A stretch of 64,000 nucleotides of DNA, taken from contig NZ_CP034449.1 in the NCBI RefSeq assembly GCF_003952425.1, positions 682,001 through 746,000 on the forward strand, written 5' to 3'. The stretch comes from Mesorhizobium sp. M2A.F.Ca.ET.046.03.2.1 (lineage in GTDB: Bacteria > Pseudomonadota > Alphaproteobacteria > Rhizobiales > Rhizobiaceae). A program made the translations under genes and the position numbers. Positions within the stretch are counted from its first letter, which is position 1; every line of letters starts with the position of its first letter. Of the stretch, positions 8,437 to 17,625 are shown one piece after another. The notes beneath the pieces were generated by a model. That model searched no databases and was not told the origin of the DNA. It was given only the letters and a program-made list of their open reading frames with translations.

Positions 8437-9657
8437 ATGCGAAACCCCTATGCGGACATCTTTCGGGCTCCTGGCACGAAAGGCTTCGCCACAGCCGCCT
8501 TCGTCGCGCGCTTGCCGATCGCCATGGCACCGATCGGCATCGTGGCGATGCTGTCGCAGACGCATGGCGAATATTGGCTGGCCGGCGCCGTCTCGGCCAC
8601 CTATGCGCTGGTCAACGCTTTTCTTTCGCCGCAGGTATCGCGGCTGATGGACCGCCGCGGCCAGACGACGATCGCAGCACCCATGACGCTTGTCTCGGCG
8701 CTTGCCTTCGCGACATTGATTATCGCGGCCAACCGGCACTGGCCGGCTTGGACCTTGTTCGGTTCGGCCCTGCTCGCCGCCGCCATGCCCAGCATCCCGG
8801 CGCTGGTCAGGGCGCGCTGGACCGAGATCTTTCACGATCGGCCGGAGTTGAACACCGCCTTCGCCTTCGAATCGGCCGCCGACGAGCTGGTCTATGTCGC
8901 AGGCGCCTCACTGTCGGTGGGGTTGAGCGCAGCGCTGTTTCCCGAAGCCGGCATGGTCGTCAGCACACTGCTGCTTGCGCTGGGCTCGGCGGCATTCCTG
9001 CTGCAGCGCTCTTCCGAACCACCCATCCGCCCGGCCGAACATGGCGCGACCGGTTCGGCGATCCGCCTGCGCGCGGTCCAGATTATCACCTTCGCGCTGA
9101 TCTTCGTCGGCGCGACCTTCGCCACCACGGAAGTCACCACCGTCGCTATCACCAAGGCGCTCGGCCAGCCCGAGGCGGCGAGCCTTGTCATCGGCGTCTA
9201 TGCGCTGGGATCCTTCGTGGTTGGAATCATCGTCGGCGCGCTCAGCCTGAAGGCGCCGCTGCAGCGGCAACTGGCGCTCGCGGTCACCGTGATCGCGCTC
9301 ACCACTTTGCCGTTGCTTTTCGTCGACACCGTGCCGACGCTGGCGCTGGCGGTCTTCGTCAGCGGCGTCGCGATCTCGCCGACCTTCATCACCGCCTTCG
9401 GCCTGATCGAGCGCCACGTGCCGGCCGCGATGCTCACCGAGGGCGTCACCTGGGTGACGACCGGCATCGGCATCGGCATGGCGCTGGGCTCCTTCGCCGC
9501 CGGCTGGATGGTCGACACTTTCGGTCCACAGAACGGATTTTGGGTCTCGGTGGCTGCAGGCGCGATCGCACTGGTCACCGTGCTTGCTGGCCAATGCCGG
9601 CTGGCCACGGACGATTGCGATGTGGACAGAGGCGAAGCGGTGGCGCCTGCGGAGTGA
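8437..9657 (+). CDS. MFS transporter
   Basis: A 406-residue major facilitator with about 12 hydrophobic segments. The cytoplasmic loop between segments 2 and 3 reads SRLMDRRGQTT, resembling the MFS loop signature. The start ATG at 8437 is preceded by GAGGAGCAGG. The divergent TetR gene and the three operators suggest an inducible efflux pump, but the substrate cannot be read from sequence. No partner periplasmic or outer-membrane gene is adjacent, so it probably works alone in the inner membrane. Confidence 0.88.
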   Translation: MRNPYADIFRAPGTKGFATAAFVARLPIAMAPIGIVAMLSQTHGEYWLAGAVSATYALVNAFLSPQVSRLMDRRGQTTIAAPMTLVSALAFATLIIAANRHWPAWTLFGSALLAAAMPSIPALVRARWTEIFHDRPELNTAFAFESAADELVYVAGASLSVGLSAALFPEAGMVVSTLLLALGSAAFLLQRSSEPPIRPAEHGATGSAIRLRAVQIITFALIFVGATFATTEVTTVAITKALGQPEAASLVIGVYALGSFVVGIIVGALSLKAPLQRQLALAVTVIALTTLPLLFVDTVPTLALAVFVSGVAISPTFITAFGLIERHVPAAMLTEGVTWVTTGIGIGMALGSFAAGWMVDTFGPQNGFWVSVAAGAIALVTVLAGQCRLATDDCDVDRGEAVAPAE

Positions 9658-9700
9658 CGGTTATTTGGCCGACGTTGCGGTTAGCCCGAGACCTACGCGA

Positions 9701-9884
9701 CGTCGTCATCCACGGGCGAAGCGACGCGCAGCCGAGCGGAGACCCGAGGATCCTTTCCGTGACCTTGATCGTAGGACGCTACGGAGCGGAATTCTGCACT
9801 GTCGCAACGCGTGAAAGTCACGGAATGGATCCTCGGGTCTGCGCGCGTCGCTTCGCTCCTTGCTCCGCCCGTGGATGACGACGT
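9701..9884. repeat. ~185-bp palindromic intergenic repeat, copy B
   Basis: The outer ends are an almost perfect inverted pair: ACGTCGTCATCCACGGGCG on the left and CGCCCGTGGATGACGACGT on the right. The inner core has GGAATTCTGCACTGTCGCAACG flanked by GTGACCTT and AGTCACGG. It occupies most of the 351-base gap between the MFS and ribB genes; the remainder holds no gene that I can see. Confidence 0.85.
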
Positions 9885-10008
9885 CGGATAGGTTTCGGCC
9901 AATCGCCTGCGTTGCGGAGGGTTCGGCCAAGCGCCCATGTCCGGGAGGCTTCGGTCGGTCAGCAACGCTGGCAGGCTGCCATAGACCTTCGGCGTCAACC
10001 CTGACGAA

Positions 10009-11109
10009 CTACAGAATCTCGGTCTTGGCGATGTGGATGCCAAAGCCCTCGAGGCCGACATAGTGGCGCTCGCGCGAGGCGATCAGGTTGATCGAGGAGA
10101 TGCCGAGATCCTTGAGGATCTGGGCGCCGAGGCCGATCTCGCGCCACTCGTTCTCGCGGCGGCGAGCCTCTTCGTGATCTTCGCGGTCGCCGCTTAGCGG
10201 CCGCTTGCGCTCCTGATGGGCGACGCCGACCGAGCCTTCGCGCAGATAGACGATGACACCGCGCCGGCGCTCGCCCATCGCCTTCATGATGCCGTCGAGC
10301 CGGTGGCTGGTGCCGAAGACATCGGTCACGACATCCTCCGGATGCAGGCGCACCGGGACCTCCTCACCGTCGCGGATGTCGCCGAAGACGACCGCCAGGT
10401 GGTGCATGGAATCCCATGGCAGCGTGTAGGTGAAGGCCTGCGCCTTGCCGCCGGGCGTTTCGATGTCGGAACAGGCGACGCGCTGGACCAGCGTTTCCTT
10501 ACGCTGGCGGTAGGCGATGAGGTCGGCCACCGACACCTGCTTCAGGCCATGCTCCTCGGCGAAAGCCTGAACTTGCGGGCCGCGCTTGACCGTGCCGTCG
10601 TCATTGACCAGCTCGGAGATGACGCCGACCGGCGGCAGTCCGGCGAGCTTGCAGAGGTCGACCGCGGCCTCCGTATGGCCGGAACGCATCAGAACGCCGC
10701 CTTCGCGCGCGATCAGCGGGAAGATGTGGCCGGGGCGAACGAAATCCGACGGGCCGACATTGCCGTTGGCGAGGTTGCGCACGGTCAGCGTGCGGTCGTC
10801 GGCGGAGATGCCTGTCGTCGTGCCATGCTTGAAATCGACGCTGACGGTGAAGGCGGTGGTGTGGGCGGAATCGTTGTCCGCCACCATCGGCGCCAGATTC
10901 AGGCGCCTTGCGTCCTCTCGCAGCATGGGCGTGCAGACGATGCCGGAGGTGTTGCGCACGATGAAGGCCATCTTCTCCGGCGTGCAGTGCACGGCGGCGA
11001 CGATCAGGTCGCCCTCGTTCTCGCGTCCGTCATCGTCCATGACGACAACGATCTCGCCGCGCTCGAAGGCGCGGATCGCTTCGACGATCTTCTTCTGGTC
11101 GTAAGGCAT
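10009..11109 (-). CDS. ribB: 3,4-dihydroxy-2-butanone 4-phosphate synthase with degenerate GTP cyclohydrolase II domain
   Basis: The N-terminal domain (about residues 1-210) makes DHBP from ribulose 5-phosphate for riboflavin synthesis. It has the acidic loop DDDGRENEGDLI (25-36) and the RSGHTEAAVDLCKLAG block. The C-terminal part aligns by eye with RibA, but where RibA has its zinc-binding cysteines this protein reads RLHPEDVVTDVFGTSHRLDG, with none. GTP cyclohydrolase II activity is therefore doubtful. I chose MPYDQKKI (11109), because the extra 28 residues of the longer frame come from the octamer-repeat region. It follows aroC on the same strand, separated by an inverted octamer array. 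Confidence 0.92.
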   Translation of the reverse strand: MPYDQKKIVEAIRAFERGEIVVVMDDDGRENEGDLIVAAVHCTPEKMAFIVRNTSGIVCTPMLREDARRLNLAPMVADNDSAHTTAFTVSVDFKHGTTTGISADDRTLTVRNLANGNVGPSDFVRPGHIFPLIAREGGVLMRSGHTEAAVDLCKLAGLPPVGVISELVNDDGTVKRGPQVQAFAEEHGLKQVSVADLIAYRQRKETLVQRVACSDIETPGGKAQAFTYTLPWDSMHHLAVVFGDIRDGEEVPVRLHPEDVVTDVFGTSHRLDGIMKAMGERRRGVIVYLREGSVGVAHQERKRPLSGDREDHEEARRRENEWREIGLGAQILKDLGISSINLIASRERHYVGLEGFGIHIAKTEIL

Positions 11110-11129
11110 AAGTGCTCGCTTCGCTCGCA

Positions 11130-11239
11130 GGGGAGTAGGGCAGTAAGGGAGTAGGGAAAAGGAAAAAGTTTGGCGGGCTGCGGGCGGCAGCATTAACCTA
11201 CTGCCCTACTGCCCTACTGCCCTACTGCCTTACTCCCCT
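11130..11239. repeat. Inverted octamer array (GGGGAGTA/GGGCAGTA), copy 1
   Basis: The left array (11130-11156) is about 3.4 units of GGGNAGTA read on the + strand. The right array (11197-11239) is about 5 units of the complement, TACTGCCC/TACTCCCC. Together they can fold into a long hairpin in the leftward aroC-ribB transcript. The aroC stop codon TAA is formed within the first repeat unit (GAG TAA). Confidence 0.8.
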
Positions 11240-12336
11240 CCCTTCCCCGTTTGTCCTCTGTGCCGCAGATAATGATCGGCGATGGCGCAGGCAACCATGG
11301 CTTCGCCGATCGGCACGGCGCGGATGCCGACGCAGGGGTCGTGGCGGCCCTTGGTCATCACCTCGACATCCTTGCCGTCCTTGTCGATCGATTTGCGCGG
11401 CGTCAGGATCGACGAGGTCGGCTTGACGGCGAAGCGGGCGACGATCGGCTGTCCGGTCGAGATGCCGCCCAATATGCCGCCGGCATTGTTGGATAAAAAC
11501 ACCGGCTTGCCGTCATTGCCCATGCGCATCTCGTCGGCGTTCTGTTCGCCGGTGATGCGGGCCGCCTCGAAGCCATTGCCGATCTCGACGCCTTTGACGG
11601 CGTTGATCGACATCAGGCCGGATGCGATGTCCTGGTCGAGCTTGGCATATATCGGCGCGCCGAGGCCGGGCGGCACGCCATCGGCGACGATCTCGATCAC
11701 CGCGCCGACCGAGGAGCCGGCCTTGCGGATGCCGTCGAGATAGGCGGTGAAGACCGGGACCGAGGCCGGATCCGGGGTGAAGAACGGGTTTTCGGCGTCG
11801 CCGACGAAATTCCAGTTCCAGTTGGCTCGATCGATGGACTTTTCGCCCATCGCGACCAGCGCGCCGCGCACCGTCATGCCGGGCACAACCCTGCGCGCCA
11901 GCGCGCCGGCCGCGACCCGCGCCGCCGTCTCGCGCGCCGAAGAGCGGCCGCCGCCGCGATGGTCGCGCAACCCGTATTTGACATCGTAGGTGTAGTCGGC
12001 ATGGCCCGGCCGGTATTGGCGGGCGATCTCGCCATAGTCCTTGGAGCGCTGGTCGACATTCTCGATCAGCATCGACACAGGCGTGCCGGTGGTGATCATC
12101 GTCTCGTCATCCTCGTCGAGGATGAAGCCCGACAGGATCTTGACCTCGTCCGGCTCGCGGCGCTGGGTTACGAAGCGCGACTGCCCCGGGCGGCGGCGGT
12201 CGAGCTCGGCCTGGATGTCATCGCGCTTGAAGCGAATTCCGGGCGGGCAGCCGTCGACAACGCAGCCGAGCGCGGCGCCATGGCTTTCACCCCAGGTGGT
12301 GACGCGGAAGAGATGGCCGAATGTGTTGTGAGACAT
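11230..12336 (-). CDS. aroC: Chorismate synthase
   Basis: AroC converts EPSP to chorismate using reduced FMN, the last step of the shikimate pathway. The 368-residue protein begins [33 protein letters not shown], which contains the first family signature. The [37 protein letters not shown] block is also diagnostic. Length is normal for the family. The start is preceded by GCAGGG. It is followed on the same strand by ribB, separated by an octamer hairpin region. Confidence 0.97.
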   Translation of the reverse strand: MSHNTFGHLFRVTTWGESHGAALGCVVDGCPPGIRFKRDDIQAELDRRRPGQSRFVTQRREPDEVKILSGFILDEDDETMITTGTPVSMLIENVDQRSKDYGEIARQYRPGHADYTYDVKYGLRDHRGGGRSSARETAARVAAGALARRVVPGMTVRGALVAMGEKSIDRANWNWNFVGDAENPFFTPDPASVPVFTAYLDGIRKAGSSVGAVIEIVADGVPPGLGAPIYAKLDQDIASGLMSINAVKGVEIGNGFEAARITGEQNADEMRMGNDGKPVFLSNNAGGILGGISTGQPIVARFAVKPTSSILTPRKSIDKDGKDVEVMTKGRHDPCVGIRAVPIGEAMVACAIADHYLRHRGQTGKGGE

Positions 12337-12531
12337 GAAAAACGCCCTGCCGGTGAGGAAATCCGGTTACGGCTGCCTTCTATTGGCGTTTTCCACGGTG
12401 GTCAAACGGCTGCATCAAACTGTGATCTGGCGGATTTAGTTTTGACACATTCGGTTGGTTTCTGCTCTCTTCCCATCCGCCGTTGAGGACCCGCCGCTGA
12501 CCAGCCGGCGCAATGACCAAAGAGGACGACG

Positions 12532-12795
12532 ATGCGTACCCTGATTGGCGCCGCCTGCGCCATGCTCATGATTTCCACCGCCGCCGCGTTTGCCGGCCAG
12601 ACCGAAGGCCTGATCAAGAAGGTTGATAAGGACACGCTGACGCTGACGCTTGACGACGGAAAGGCCTACAAGCTTAACGCCGAGACCGACATCGACTCGC
12701 TGAAGCCGGGCATGGACATCGTCATCGCCTATGACGTGAGCAATGGCGAGAATGTCGTCACCGATATGCAGTTGCCCGACAGCGACCAGAACTAA
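12532..12795 (+). CDS. DUF1344 family secreted protein
   Basis: An 87-residue protein with a signal peptide (MRTLIGAACAMLMISTAAAFA, cleavage before GQTEG). The mature part, EGLIKKVDKDTLTLTLDDGKAYKL followed by DIDSLKPGMDIVIAYDV, is a short beta-rich OB-like segment typical of the DUF1344 family. The function is unknown; a periplasmic location is likely. It is transcribed away from aroC. The upstream gap (12337-12531) has a TTGACA at 12442-12447 that could be a -35 element, but no convincing -10 box follows. Confidence 0.85.
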   Translation: MRTLIGAACAMLMISTAAAFAGQTEGLIKKVDKDTLTLTLDDGKAYKLNAETDIDSLKPGMDIVIAYDVSNGENVVTDMQLPDSDQN

Positions 12796-12828
12796 CTTTT
12801 CCGGCCAGGGGCTTGAACGCCTAAGCTT

Positions 12829-13012
12829 CGTCATTCCAGGGCAAAGCAAGGAGCGCAGCGACGCGCAGACCCTGGAATCCATGCCGTTATGTCAGAGCTT
12901 TGCAGCGGTGCAGAACGACCTTTTCTGCACCGTTTTTACTATTCGGCGAATGTCACGGCATGGATCCATGGGTCCTCGCTCCGCTTCGCGTCGCTGCGCC
13001 CAAGGATGACGA
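12829..13012. repeat. ~185-bp palindromic intergenic repeat, copy C
   Basis: It starts CGTCATTCCAGGGCAAAGC and ends with the inverted form (GCGCCCAAGGATGACGA). Inner arms CCATGCCGTTATGTC and TGTCACGGCATGG flank a core containing GCAGAACGACC and TTCTGCACC. It lies between the DUF1344 gene and the histidine phosphatase gene. Confidence 0.85.
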
Positions 13013-13033
13013 CTTTCACGGCCGCACCCGGAC

Positions 13034-13621
13034 CTATAACCACTCCAAACTCCGGCCCTCCAGCCGGAGCAGGCGGTCCTGCGGGATCTCCAGAGCGGCC
13101 GCGTCGTTCTTGGATATGCCTTCGACGAAGCGGAAAAGGCAGCGCATGACGCCGCCATGCGTGACGCATACCGTCTGCCGGTCAAGCGCATCGAACCAAG
13201 GCTTCACCCGTTCGAGCAGCATCTCGTAGCTTTCCGCGCCCTCGCCGGGCGGCTGGAAATCCCATTTGGCGGCGCGGCGGCCACGCGTGGATCCAGGATG
13301 CCGGGCCTCGAGCTCCCGAAACGTAAAACCCTGCCATTCGCCGAAACTCAATTCCACCAGACGCGGCTCCGTCCGGTAGGCGAGCGGGTCGAGCCCCATT
13401 GCCGCGCGCATCAGTTCCATGGTTTCGCATGTGCGCCGCATCGGACTTGCGACAAAGTCGAAATCCTCACCCTTGCCGATCAACGCGGCCAGGCGCCGTC
13501 CGTTGGCAGTCGCCTGCTGGCGTCCAAGCTCATTGATGTCGGTGTCGGCCTGACCCTGCAGGCGACGCTGGGTATTCCACTCGGTCTGGCCGTGGCGCGC
13601 GATGTAGACGAGCGGGTACAT
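13034..13621 (-). CDS. Histidine phosphatase family protein
   Basis: A 195-residue member of the phosphoglycerate-mutase-like superfamily. The phosphohistidine loop is ARHGQTEWN near the N-terminus, and the second catalytic histidine lies in CVTHGGVMRCL. The conserved arginine and glutamate are in SPMRRTCET and VELSFGEWQG. The likely role is small-molecule phosphate hydrolysis; the substrate is unknown. I chose the ATG at 13621 (MYPLVYIARHG) because GGAAGA precedes it; a TTG four codons earlier is possible. It is downstream of fabI on the same strand. Confidence 0.9.
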   Translation of the reverse strand: MYPLVYIARHGQTEWNTQRRLQGQADTDINELGRQQATANGRRLAALIGKGEDFDFVASPMRRTCETMELMRAAMGLDPLAYRTEPRLVELSFGEWQGFTFRELEARHPGSTRGRRAAKWDFQPPGEGAESYEMLLERVKPWFDALDRQTVCVTHGGVMRCLFRFVEGISKNDAAALEIPQDRLLRLEGRSLEWL

Positions 13622-13654
13622 CAGGTCTTCCAAGGTCGGACGCTATTTGCTTTT

Positions 13655-13703
13655 GCAAGCATTCCGGACGGAAAACCGCTTCGCACTTTTCCTGGAATTG
13701 CTT
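13655..13703. repeat. RIME-like element, right half only
   Basis: GCAAGCATTCCGGACGG, then AAAACCGC, then CTTTTCCTGGAATTGCTT: an imperfect palindrome nearly identical to the right half of the elements at 553-653 and 51275-51376. It sits between fabI and the histidine phosphatase gene and could form a hairpin in their transcript. Confidence 0.7.
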
Positions 13704-13726
13704 GGACGCTTGATAGGCGGAGCGGA

Positions 13727-14545
13727 TTAGTCCTTGACGGTCGAGATATCCGGCGCGTCGACCGCCTTCATGCCGACGACATGGTAGCCGGAATCGACGT
13801 GATGGACCTCGCCGGTCACGCCGCGCGACAGGTCGGATAGGAAATAGACGCCGGAATCGCCGACCTCTTCCTGTGTCACCGTCTGCTTCAGCGGCGAATT
13901 GTACTCGTTCCACTTCAGGATGTAGCGGAAATCGCCGATACCGGAGGCAGCGAGCGTCTTGATCGGCCCGGCCGAGATCGCGTTGACGCGGATCTTCTTG
14001 GCGCCGAGATCGACGGCGAGATAGCGCACGCTCGCTTCCAGCGCCGCCTTGGCGACGCCCATGACGTTGTAATGCGGCATCACCTTCTCGGCGCCGTAAT
14101 AGGTCAGCGTCAAAAGCGAGCCGCCATCGGTCATCAGCGGCTCGGCGCGCTTGGCGATGGTGGTGAAGGAAAACACCGAGATGTCCATTGTGCGCAGGAA
14201 ATTGTCGCGCGTCGTCTCGACATAGCGGCCGGTGAGCTCGTCCTTGTCGGAGAAGGCGATGGCATGGACAAGGAAGTCGAGCTTGCCCCAATGCTCGGCG
14301 ATGTCGGCGAAAACGGCATCAAGGCTTTCCGGGTCGGTGACGTCGCAATGGCCGGCGACATGCGCGTTGAGCTCGGCCGCCAGCGGCTCGACGCGCTTCT
14401 TGAAGGCCTCGCCCTGATAGGTCAGCGCGATTTCGGCGCCGTGATCGACGCAAGCCTTGGCGATGCCGAAAGCGATCGACCGATTGTTGGCGACGCCCAG
14501 GATCAGGCCCCGCTTACCGGCCATCAGGCCCTGTCCACCTGCCAT
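13727..14545 (-). CDS. fabI: Enoyl-[acyl-carrier-protein] reductase (NADH), FabI
   Basis: FabI reduces trans-2-enoyl-ACP in the last step of each fatty-acid elongation cycle. The 272-residue protein has the FabI-type nucleotide motif GLILGVANNRSIAFGIAKA and the catalytic Tyr-x6-Lys in HYNVMGVAKAALE. SAGPIKTLAASGI is also diagnostic. I chose MAGGQGLMAGKRG (14545), with GGAGAG about 8 bases upstream; a TTG two codons earlier is less likely. It is followed by the histidine phosphatase gene. The dnaJ-like gene upstream on the same strand is separated by about 110 bases. Confidence 0.96.
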   Translation of the reverse strand: MAGGQGLMAGKRGLILGVANNRSIAFGIAKACVDHGAEIALTYQGEAFKKRVEPLAAELNAHVAGHCDVTDPESLDAVFADIAEHWGKLDFLVHAIAFSDKDELTGRYVETTRDNFLRTMDISVFSFTTIAKRAEPLMTDGGSLLTLTYYGAEKVMPHYNVMGVAKAALEASVRYLAVDLGAKKIRVNAISAGPIKTLAASGIGDFRYILKWNEYNSPLKQTVTQEEVGDSGVYFLSDLSRGVTGEVHHVDSGYHVVGMKAVDAPDISTVKD

Positions 14546-14653
14546 GTGCAAGCTCTCCGCAAGAATATCTGCTTTGTGGAGAGCCCTATCGCACAGGCAC
14601 AGAGCCCCTTCAAGCGCTCAAAAGACACTGTAACGGGAACAAGATTCCCTCGA

Positions 14654-15595
14654 TCAGCCTTTTTGGCGGCGCATCAGGGCCTCAAGCTCGGCATCGCCGC
14701 CCTCCGGCAGCATCAGCCGGACATGGGCATAGAGATCGCCGTGACCGCCGGCCTTTTCCGGCAAGCCCCGGCCTTTCAGCCGCAGCACCTTGTCCGAGCT
14801 CGACCATGCCGGTACGTTGACCGCGAGCTTGCCGGTCGGCGTCTCGACCGCCACCTTGGCGCCGAGCACGGCGTCGGCCAGATCGACAGGCAGATCCACA
14901 TGCAGGTCGCGGCCCTCGATGCGGTAGCGCGGGTGGCGGCGGATGTGGATCTTGACCAGCGCGTCGCCCGGCTGTCCAGGCCCCTGCTCGCCCTGGCCCT
15001 TCAGGCGGATCGTCTGGCCGTCCTCGACATAGGAGGGCAGCTTGACCGCGACCTTGCGGCCGTCCGGGAACATCGCCGTCACCTTATCGGCCGTGGCCGC
15101 CTCCTCGACGCTGATGTCCATGGTGACGTTGAGGTCGGCCGCCTGCACCGGCTGGCGGCGATCGCCTGTTCCGGCTCCCCTTGGGCCGGCGCCGCGGGCG
15201 CCGGAAAAGGCATCGCCGAAGATCTGGCTGAAGATGTCGCTGTTGCCGTCGAACGGATCGCCGCCCGGACGCCCGGTGCGGAATTCGAAATGCGCGCCGC
15301 CCGGGCCCTGCTGGCGGCGGAAGCCGGCGAACGGGTCGCCGCCGGCCGCGCCTTCAAAGCCCTGGAATTTCGGCTTGCCCTCGGCGTCGATCTCGCCGCG
15401 ATCGTAGGCGGCGCGCGTCTTCTCGTCGCCGACGATCTCGTAAGCCTGGTTGGCGGCGGCAAAACGGTCCTTCGCCTTCGGATCATTCGGATTCTGGTCC
15501 GGATGATGCTTCTTGGCGAGCTTGCGGTAGGCCGATTTTATGTCCTTGGCCGATGCGTTCTTGGCAACGCCCAGCACCTCATAGGGGTCGCGCAT
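14654..15595 (-). CDS. DnaJ-type co-chaperone (type II, CbpA-like)
   Basis: A 313-residue Hsp40. The J domain covers residues 1-70 with the HPD triad at 31-33. A Gly/Phe-rich linker follows ([15 protein letters not shown] and later). The C-terminal substrate-binding domains include [20 protein letters not shown] and [19 protein letters not shown]. The cysteine-rich zinc domain of true DnaJ is absent, so it is type II. It would stimulate DnaK ATPase activity. RBS AGGCAGGAAGC precedes the ATG. It lies between fabI and a lipoprotein gene on the same strand. Confidence 0.93.
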   Translation of the reverse strand: MRDPYEVLGVAKNASAKDIKSAYRKLAKKHHPDQNPNDPKAKDRFAAANQAYEIVGDEKTRAAYDRGEIDAEGKPKFQGFEGAAGGDPFAGFRRQQGPGGAHFEFRTGRPGGDPFDGNSDIFSQIFGDAFSGARGAGPRGAGTGDRRQPVQAADLNVTMDISVEEAATADKVTAMFPDGRKVAVKLPSYVEDGQTIRLKGQGEQGPGQPGDALVKIHIRRHPRYRIEGRDLHVDLPVDLADAVLGAKVAVETPTGKLAVNVPAWSSSDKVLRLKGRGLPEKAGGHGDLYAHVRLMLPEGGDAELEALMRRQKG

Positions 15596-15708
15596 GCTTC
15601 CTGCCTGCTAGAGAGATTGGAATTGTGGTCGCCCCCTATATGCGCTCGCATAGGAAGAAATTCCAGTGGCGCAAGGGCAATTAGCGCCCGAAAATCAGGG
15701 GCCCAAAA

Positions 15709-16173
15709 TCAGAGCGGTTTGAACTCCTGCATGCGCCAGCCGCCGGCTTCGGCCAGGCACAGCTCGCCCTTGTAGAGGGCGACGCCATCGAAGCTCTCGC
15801 GCGTGGCGCTGAAGCGGCGGCAGGTCAGACCGCCGTCCTTCAGCTCGACCAGCTCGGTGATCGCGCCGCGCGAGCCGGTGGCGGCATTGGCCCAAGGCAC
15901 CGTCTGGCCGCCAAGCTCCTTGATGTCGGCGGAAGAAACGGCGTTGCCGATGGTGGTCTGGTCGGAGTCCTGGTCGGAGATAGCCGGCGCGGTTGGCGAG
16001 GACGGCGCGCTGGCGGTGATGATCGAGCGGTCGACCTCGGCCTTTTGCAGGCTGAACCCGCCGGCGCCGCAGGCGGCAAGGGGAAGCGCCAAGGTCAGCA
16101 GCGCAGCCTTGGCACTGGCCGAAGCGATAACGCTCCATTGCCCGCTGTCAAAAGCTTGCGCGATACGCGACAA
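15709..16173 (-). CDS. Putative lipoprotein, surface-antigen-like (RT0821/Lpp0805 type)
   Basis: A 154-residue protein with a lipoprotein signal: a hydrophobic run [11 protein letters not shown] before GAGGF, with Cys as the probable lipid anchor. The C-terminal half ([17 protein letters not shown] to LCLAEAGGW) resembles the RT0821/Lpp0805 family of rhizobial surface proteins, whose function is unknown. No ATG is suitably placed. I chose TTG at 16171-16173 because GGGAGGAG lies 8 bases upstream. The gene is divergent from pdxH, whose ATG is only 41 bases away. Confidence 0.65.
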   Translation of the reverse strand: MSRIAQAFDSGQWSVIASASAKAALLTLALPLAACGAGGFSLQKAEVDRSIITASAPSSPTAPAISDQDSDQTTIGNAVSSADIKELGGQTVPWANAATGSRGAITELVELKDGGLTCRRFSATRESFDGVALYKGELCLAEAGGWRMQEFKPL

Positions 16174-16213
16174 TCGGCGAACTCCTCCCGCAATGTTAAA
16201 AATTTGGAAAACT

Positions 16214-16831
16214 ATGAACGAAACCGAGTTAACAAGCAGTGACTTCACCGAAGCGGCGGAGCCGTTCCGGCTCTTTGCCGTATGGCTGGAGGACGCCACG
16301 AAGAGCGAGCCCAATGATCCCAATGGGGTCGCGCTGGCAACCGTCGACGCCGACGGCATGCCGGATGTGCGGATGGTGCTGCTCAAAGGGTTCGACGAAA
16401 AAGGCTTTGTCTTCTACACGAATTTCGAGAGCGCCAAGGGCCGCGAGATTCTTGGCAGCATGAAGGCGGCGATGTGCTTCCACTGGAAGTCGCTGCGCCG
16501 CCAGGTGCGGGTGCGCGGGCCGGTGGAGATCGTCAGCGACGCCGAGGCCGACGCCTATTACGCGACACGGCCGCGCGGCAGCCGCATCGGCGCCTGGGCG
16601 TCGAAACAGTCGCGGCCGCTGGAGAGCCGCTTCGCGCTGGAGAAGGCGGTGGCCGAATACACGGCGCGCTATGCCATCGGCGAGATCCCGCGGCCAAAAC
16701 ATTGGTCGGGCTTCCGCATCGTGCCGCAGACGATAGAGTTCTGGCACGACAGACCGTTCCGGCTGCATGACCGTGTCGTGTTTTCACGCAACGCCGCCGG
16801 CGGCTGGGACAAGACCAGGCTTTATCCCTGA
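16214..16831 (+). CDS. pdxH: Pyridoxamine 5'-phosphate oxidase
   Basis: PdxH oxidises pyridoxine or pyridoxamine 5'-phosphate to PLP with FMN and oxygen. The 205-residue protein has [45 protein letters not shown] and the C-terminal signature [15 protein letters not shown]. The frame is open much further upstream, but the ATG at 16214 gives the normal family start ([11 protein letters not shown]...[12 protein letters not shown]). It is transcribed divergently from the lipoprotein gene. Confidence 0.95.
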   Translation: MNETELTSSDFTEAAEPFRLFAVWLEDATKSEPNDPNGVALATVDADGMPDVRMVLLKGFDEKGFVFYTNFESAKGREILGSMKAAMCFHWKSLRRQVRVRGPVEIVSDAEADAYYATRPRGSRIGAWASKQSRPLESRFALEKAVAEYTARYAIGEIPRPKHWSGFRIVPQTIEFWHDRPFRLHDRVVFSRNAAGGWDKTRLYP

Positions 16832-16846
16832 GGGCGGGCGACGCGT

Positions 16847-17599
16847 TCAGCTCTTCTTGCGCGTCATGAAAGCGGTCAGCGCGGCGCGGGCCTCTTCGGA
16901 GGTCAGCCGCTCGCGAAAATGCTCGGCTTCGACCTTGATGCGGGCGATGAGCGCTTCGCGCGGCTCGCGCATCAGGTCGCGCGCGATCTTCAGCGCCTGC
17001 GGCGGCTTGGCGGCGATGCCCTTGGCGGCGGCCAGCACCGTGCCTTCCAACGCCTCTTCGGCGACGACGTCGTAGATCAGGCCGGCGGCCTTGGCGCGCT
17101 CGGCCGAAAAGCCCTCGCCGAGGCCGAGCAGCGCGAAGGCGCCCTGCCGTCCCAGCAGTTGCGGCGCGATCAGGCTGGAGCCGGCTTCCGGCACCAGGCC
17201 GAGATCGACGAAGGGCGTGCGGAACAGCGTGCGCGGCGTGGCGAAGGTCAGGTCGCAATGCAGATTGAGCGTGGTGCCGATGCCGACGGCGATGCCGTCG
17301 ACGCCGGACACCATCGGCTTCTGCGACATGGCCAGCGCCATCAGGAAATCCCATACCTCATTGCCACCCTCGCCGCCGGTGGCGATGACCAGGAAATCGG
17401 CGAGGTCGTTGCCGGAGGAAAAGGCGCCCGGAACGCCGAGGAAGACATGCACGCGGACCGCCGGATCGGCGTCGCCTTCGGTGAGCGCCGCCGACATTTT
17501 CGCGTACATGGCGCGCGTCAGCGCGTTCTTCTTGTCCGGGCGGTTGATGCGGATGATCTGCACGGCGCCCTGGCGCTCGACGAGGATATGGTCTGTCAC
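16847..17599 (-). CDS. Enoyl-CoA hydratase/isomerase (crotonase family)
   Basis: A 250-residue crotonase-fold enzyme. The oxyanion-hole segment is GVPGAFSSGNDLADF, and the second is VDGIAVGIGTTLNLHCDLTFAT. FVDLGLVPEAGSS follows, and I see a Glu in the region where hydratases carry a catalytic acid. Hydratase, isomerase or another CoA reaction are all possible. I chose the GTG at 17599 (VTDHILVERQG) because AAAGGA lies upstream; the longer frame adds 46 arginine-rich residues unlike the family. It is 26 bases downstream of the acyl-CoA dehydrogenase, so the two probably form a beta-oxidation-type operon. Confidence 0.9.
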   Translation of the reverse strand: MTDHILVERQGAVQIIRINRPDKKNALTRAMYAKMSAALTEGDADPAVRVHVFLGVPGAFSSGNDLADFLVIATGGEGGNEVWDFLMALAMSQKPMVSGVDGIAVGIGTTLNLHCDLTFATPRTLFRTPFVDLGLVPEAGSSLIAPQLLGRQGAFALLGLGEGFSAERAKAAGLIYDVVAEEALEGTVLAAAKGIAAKPPQALKIARDLMREPREALIARIKVEAEHFRERLTSEEARAALTAFMTRKKS

Positions 17600-17625
17600 G
17601 GTTGGTCCTTTGAGCGTCGGGGTGC

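Noticed and set aside
14072..15775. A 567-codon open frame opposite fabI and the dnaJ-like gene
   Set aside because: It spans two well-supported genes and their gap, and its translation shows no domain.
15803..16213. A 5' extension of pdxH to 15803
   Set aside because: The added residues are antisense to the lipoprotein gene, and the ATG at 16214 gives the family's normal length.
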